This document shows, one piece after another, positions 7,206 through 8,582 of a stretch of 8,582 nucleotides of DNA; position 1 is the first letter of the stretch; every line of letters begins with the position of its first letter. The stretch is taken from assembly GCA_022821935.1 (NCBI GenBank), contig JAJECR010000304.1, positions 1-8,582 of the forward strand, in the 5' to 3' direction. Under the pieces are notes generated by a model, which saw nothing but the letters and a program-made list of their open reading frames with translations, was not told where the DNA came from and did not search any database. Source of the stretch: Candidatus Latescibacterota bacterium. Its GTDB lineage: Bacteria > JAAXHH01. Both the position numbers and the translations under genes were made by a program.

Positions 7206-7237
7206 AGGGATGGAGGCTGTAGCAGGCCTCCATCCTT
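7206..7237 (+). promoter_or_regulatory. Strong hairpin between peptide and SpoIIM-like genes
   Basis: GGATGGAGGC (7208-7217) pairs perfectly with GCCTCCATCC (7226-7235) around an 8-base loop, and a G-U and an A-U pair extend it. It lies 16 bp past the peptide stop codon. Only two T residues follow, so it is not a standard intrinsic terminator. A 3'-end-stabilising or partially terminating hairpin that raises peptide mRNA over the downstream genes is the likely role. The structure is seen; the role is inferred. Confidence 0.7.
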
Positions 7238-7256
7238 AAAAGGAAGATCCTTTAAG
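7235..7256 (+). promoter_or_regulatory. Hairpin burying the SpoIIM-like gene ribosome binding site
   Basis: AAAGGA (7239-7244) pairs with TCCTTT (7248-7253) around a 3-base loop. After a one-base bulge, C7235, T7236 and T7237 can pair with A7254, A7255 and the G of the GTG start at 7256. The AAGGA Shine-Dalgarno of the downstream gene is therefore base-paired. Its lower arm shares bases 7235-7237 with the preceding hairpin, so the two compete. Low translation, or translation that depends on the upper hairpin, is inferred. Confidence 0.5.
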
Positions 7257-7837
7257 TGGAATCTAATTCAGCACGAATGACAGGCAAACTACCCTTCTTG
7301 CTTTGCTTTGCTTCCGTCATCGTCGGTCTGGGTGTTGGAGCGGCAATGCCCCTGGATATGATTGCGAAAGAACCAACAGATCCGGGTTCCTCCACCCTCA
7401 TGCTCGATTCACGTCCCTTTTTGGACGGCAGGGATGAATGGCGTTTCATTATTAGCACCAATTTGCTCGTTTCTATGAAAATACTAATGGGACTTCTGTC
7501 CTTTGGAATAATCAGTGTCGTGATATTGGGCTGGACAGGAGCTATCCTGGCCTGGTCCACGCTTTCGGCCCTTGATTCCGGCGTTTCGATCTACGACATA
7601 GCCGCCTTGATCTTACCTCATGGCTTGATCGAAATGGCGGGGTTTATGTTTTTCGGCGCTGTAGGGTGCGAAGGCCTGGTCCTCTTTTGTCAAAAACTCA
7701 AGTACGATTCATGGCTCATTGATTCGAACAGGCTGGCCTTAATCGGCCGCAGACTTATCACCGGGTTCCTTCTGATTTCGGCGGCTTCGATTATAGAGAC
7801 ATTTGTCACCGGCCAGATTGCGAACAAAATCAATTGA
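7256..7837 (+). CDS. SpoIIM/DUF95-family integral membrane protein
   Basis: 193 residues, the usual size for the family. The GTG start has AAGGA 11 bases upstream; the ATG at 7277 has no ribosome binding site. Family features: a first membrane helix (about 13-31); an extracytoplasmic loop; NLLVSMKILMGLLSFGIISVV followed by LGWTGAILAW (about 69-100), the Asn/Gly-rich paired-helix region; the signature LPHGLIEMAGFMFFGAVGCEG (Pro121, His122, Gly123, Glu126); and a last helix, about 167-185, with SAASIIETFVTG (Glu181). DUF95 proteins are standard partners in circular-bacteriocin loci, where they are linked to biogenesis, secretion or immunity; sporulation is not implied. Here it sits 66 bp behind the peptide gene, so handling of, or protection against, that peptide is the best guess. 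Other SpoIIM relatives have unrelated, unknown roles. Confidence 0.82.
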   Translation: MESNSARMTGKLPFLLCFASVIVGLGVGAAMPLDMIAKEPTDPGSSTLMLDSRPFLDGRDEWRFIISTNLLVSMKILMGLLSFGIISVVILGWTGAILAWSTLSALDSGVSIYDIAALILPHGLIEMAGFMFFGAVGCEGLVLFCQKLKYDSWLIDSNRLALIGRRLITGFLLISAASIIETFVTGQIANKIN

Positions 7838-7848
7838 ACGGATCGAAT

Positions 7849-8484
7849 ATGAAAACTCCAAGCAGGATATCCGACAGGCTGGCGTCGATCAGCGAAACCA
7901 AACCGCTCTGGACGGGCATCGCCATGTTTGCCATGTACTTGATTTTGAACGGGTTGATTCTGTTCCTGACGTTCAGGTCAGTTGCCGGGCAATTGCCGGA
8001 TCATCTTACCGAAGCTTATGCGCAGATTTTCTTGGTTGTGTATATGGGCATGATATTGGGCGTCACACTGGGCGAAATCGTGATCTTCGTCCTCGGATGG
8101 CTGTTTGTAATGACCGCCGTTGCGCTACTGAACGGGAAACGTCGTCATCGTGCGCTGTTTGGATGGCTGGGTGTCGCTTACACCCCGGTTACAGTGTATT
8201 CGATCATGGCGGTTGTTATCATGCTTGTGTTTTCAGACCAGATGGTCTATGCCGGGCTGTCGACTTTGGCCACACTCGATCAATTGCCCGGTGAGATCAT
8301 GAAGATGCAGGATGCCGGGTTGTTCAAGTGGATTCGATACGGTCGGGTTCTTGCTTTGACCTGTGTTGTCGCTTTGGCCATCGAAACGGCGCACAGGGTC
8401 TGCTCGCTGTCCAGGTTCAAGGCAGTCGTCGTGATCCTGTCCTATGTCGCACTGAACGGCCTGATTCACGTCATTATGGCATGA
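7849..8484 (+). CDS. Polytopic membrane protein, Yip1-like
   Basis: 211 residues from the ATG at 7849, which is 11 bp past the previous stop codon with a weak GGA six bases upstream. A TTG at 7834 overlaps that stop (TTGA) but has no ribosome binding site. About five or six hydrophobic helices: roughly 22-42, 57-75, 77-95, 105-128, 165-180 and 190-210. The pattern GKRRHRALFGWLGVAYTPV (about 96-114), with a basic stretch followed by Gly-x-x-Tyr-x-Pro within a helix, and the late SLSRFKAVVVILSY (about 186-199), resemble Yip1-domain membrane proteins; this is recognition by pattern and is not certain. The short spacing suggests translational coupling to the SpoIIM-like gene and a shared complex. 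Role inferred: permease-like or immunity component of the peptide system. Confidence 0.72.
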   Translation: MKTPSRISDRLASISETKPLWTGIAMFAMYLILNGLILFLTFRSVAGQLPDHLTEAYAQIFLVVYMGMILGVTLGEIVIFVLGWLFVMTAVALLNGKRRHRALFGWLGVAYTPVTVYSIMAVVIMLVFSDQMVYAGLSTLATLDQLPGEIMKMQDAGLFKWIRYGRVLALTCVVALAIETAHRVCSLSRFKAVVVILSYVALNGLIHVIMA

Positions 8485-8506
8485 CGCTGATTTGAAGAGG
8501 GAAACA

Positions 8507-8582
8507 ATGGTTGATTCCACGCACAGGATAAATGAGGTCGCTGGCGGCGCTTCGTCGATCGAAGATGAACCGATCCGATTGA
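8507..8582 (+). CDS. Start of a fourth operon gene, truncated by window end (possible ABC ATPase)
   Basis: ATG preceded by GAGGG (8497-8501) at five bases, 22 bp after the previous stop codon, and open for 25 codons to the window end. The visible residues are hydrophilic and end in IEDEPIRL, so this is a cytoplasmic N-terminus. An acidic or polar start followed by -PIRL- is how many ABC transporter ATP-binding subunits begin just before their first strand. An ATPase also occurs alongside the membrane genes in circular-bacteriocin operons. No Walker motif lies inside the window, so the product is a prediction. That a gene starts here is fairly safe given the ribosome binding site and spacing. 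Confidence 0.5.
   Translation, partial: MVDSTHRINEVAGGASSIEDEPIRL

Noticed and set aside
7256..7837. Reading the SpoIIM-like gene as a sporulation gene
   Set aside because: The DUF95/SpoIIM family is widespread in non-sporulating organisms. Nothing else here concerns sporulation, and the context is a small secreted peptide.

Overview
The window looks like a piece of the chromosome of a GC-rich Gram-negative bacterium, probably an uncultured environmental lineage. Sec-type signal peptides, a secreted zinc metalloprotease of a type I associate with marine and soil Gemmatimonadota/Latescibacterota-like genomes, and a large soluble hybrid sensor kinase point that way. The phylum is an impression and cannot be settled from this sequence. 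No rRNA, tRNA, IS element, CRISPR array or phage gene was recognised.

Layout: (1) 1-1086, plus strand: the C-terminal part of a secreted metzincin-type metalloprotease whose N-terminus lies outside the window. (2) 1191-3533, minus strand: a cytoplasmic single-polypeptide two-component system (GAF, PAS, histidine kinase, receiver, OmpR-type winged helix). It faces the protease gene and is divergent from the next gene. (3) 3534-3892: the divergent intergenic region, with candidate promoters in both directions and a perfect 12-bp palindrome next to the kinase ribosome binding site. (4) 3893-6484, plus strand: a large exported protein with no cysteine, an N-terminal class-I-glutamine-amidotransferase-like (ThuA/DUF4350-like) fold and a C-terminal domain I do not recognise. 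It is closed by a clear intrinsic terminator at 6540-6569. (5) 6575-6904: a leader or spacer of about 330 nt without a convincing gene. (6) 6905 to the window end, plus strand: a tight operon of lower-looking GC.

The operon is the most interesting part. It encodes a 94-residue secreted, very glycine-rich peptide with no charged residue after Glu29. Next come a SpoIIM/DUF95-family membrane protein, a Yip1-like polytopic membrane protein, and the first 25 codons of a fourth gene. A small hydrophobic precursor followed by a SpoIIM/DUF95 protein and other membrane genes resembles the arrangement of circular-bacteriocin loci (AS-48, carnocyclin and uberolysin type), in which an ABC ATPase also occurs. 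I infer a bacteriocin-like peptide production and self-protection system, here with a Gram-negative Sec leader. Peptide identity, cyclisation and the ATPase are predictions. Two adjacent hairpins lie between the peptide gene and the SpoIIM gene; the second buries the SpoIIM ribosome binding site, which would suit high peptide output relative to the membrane proteins.
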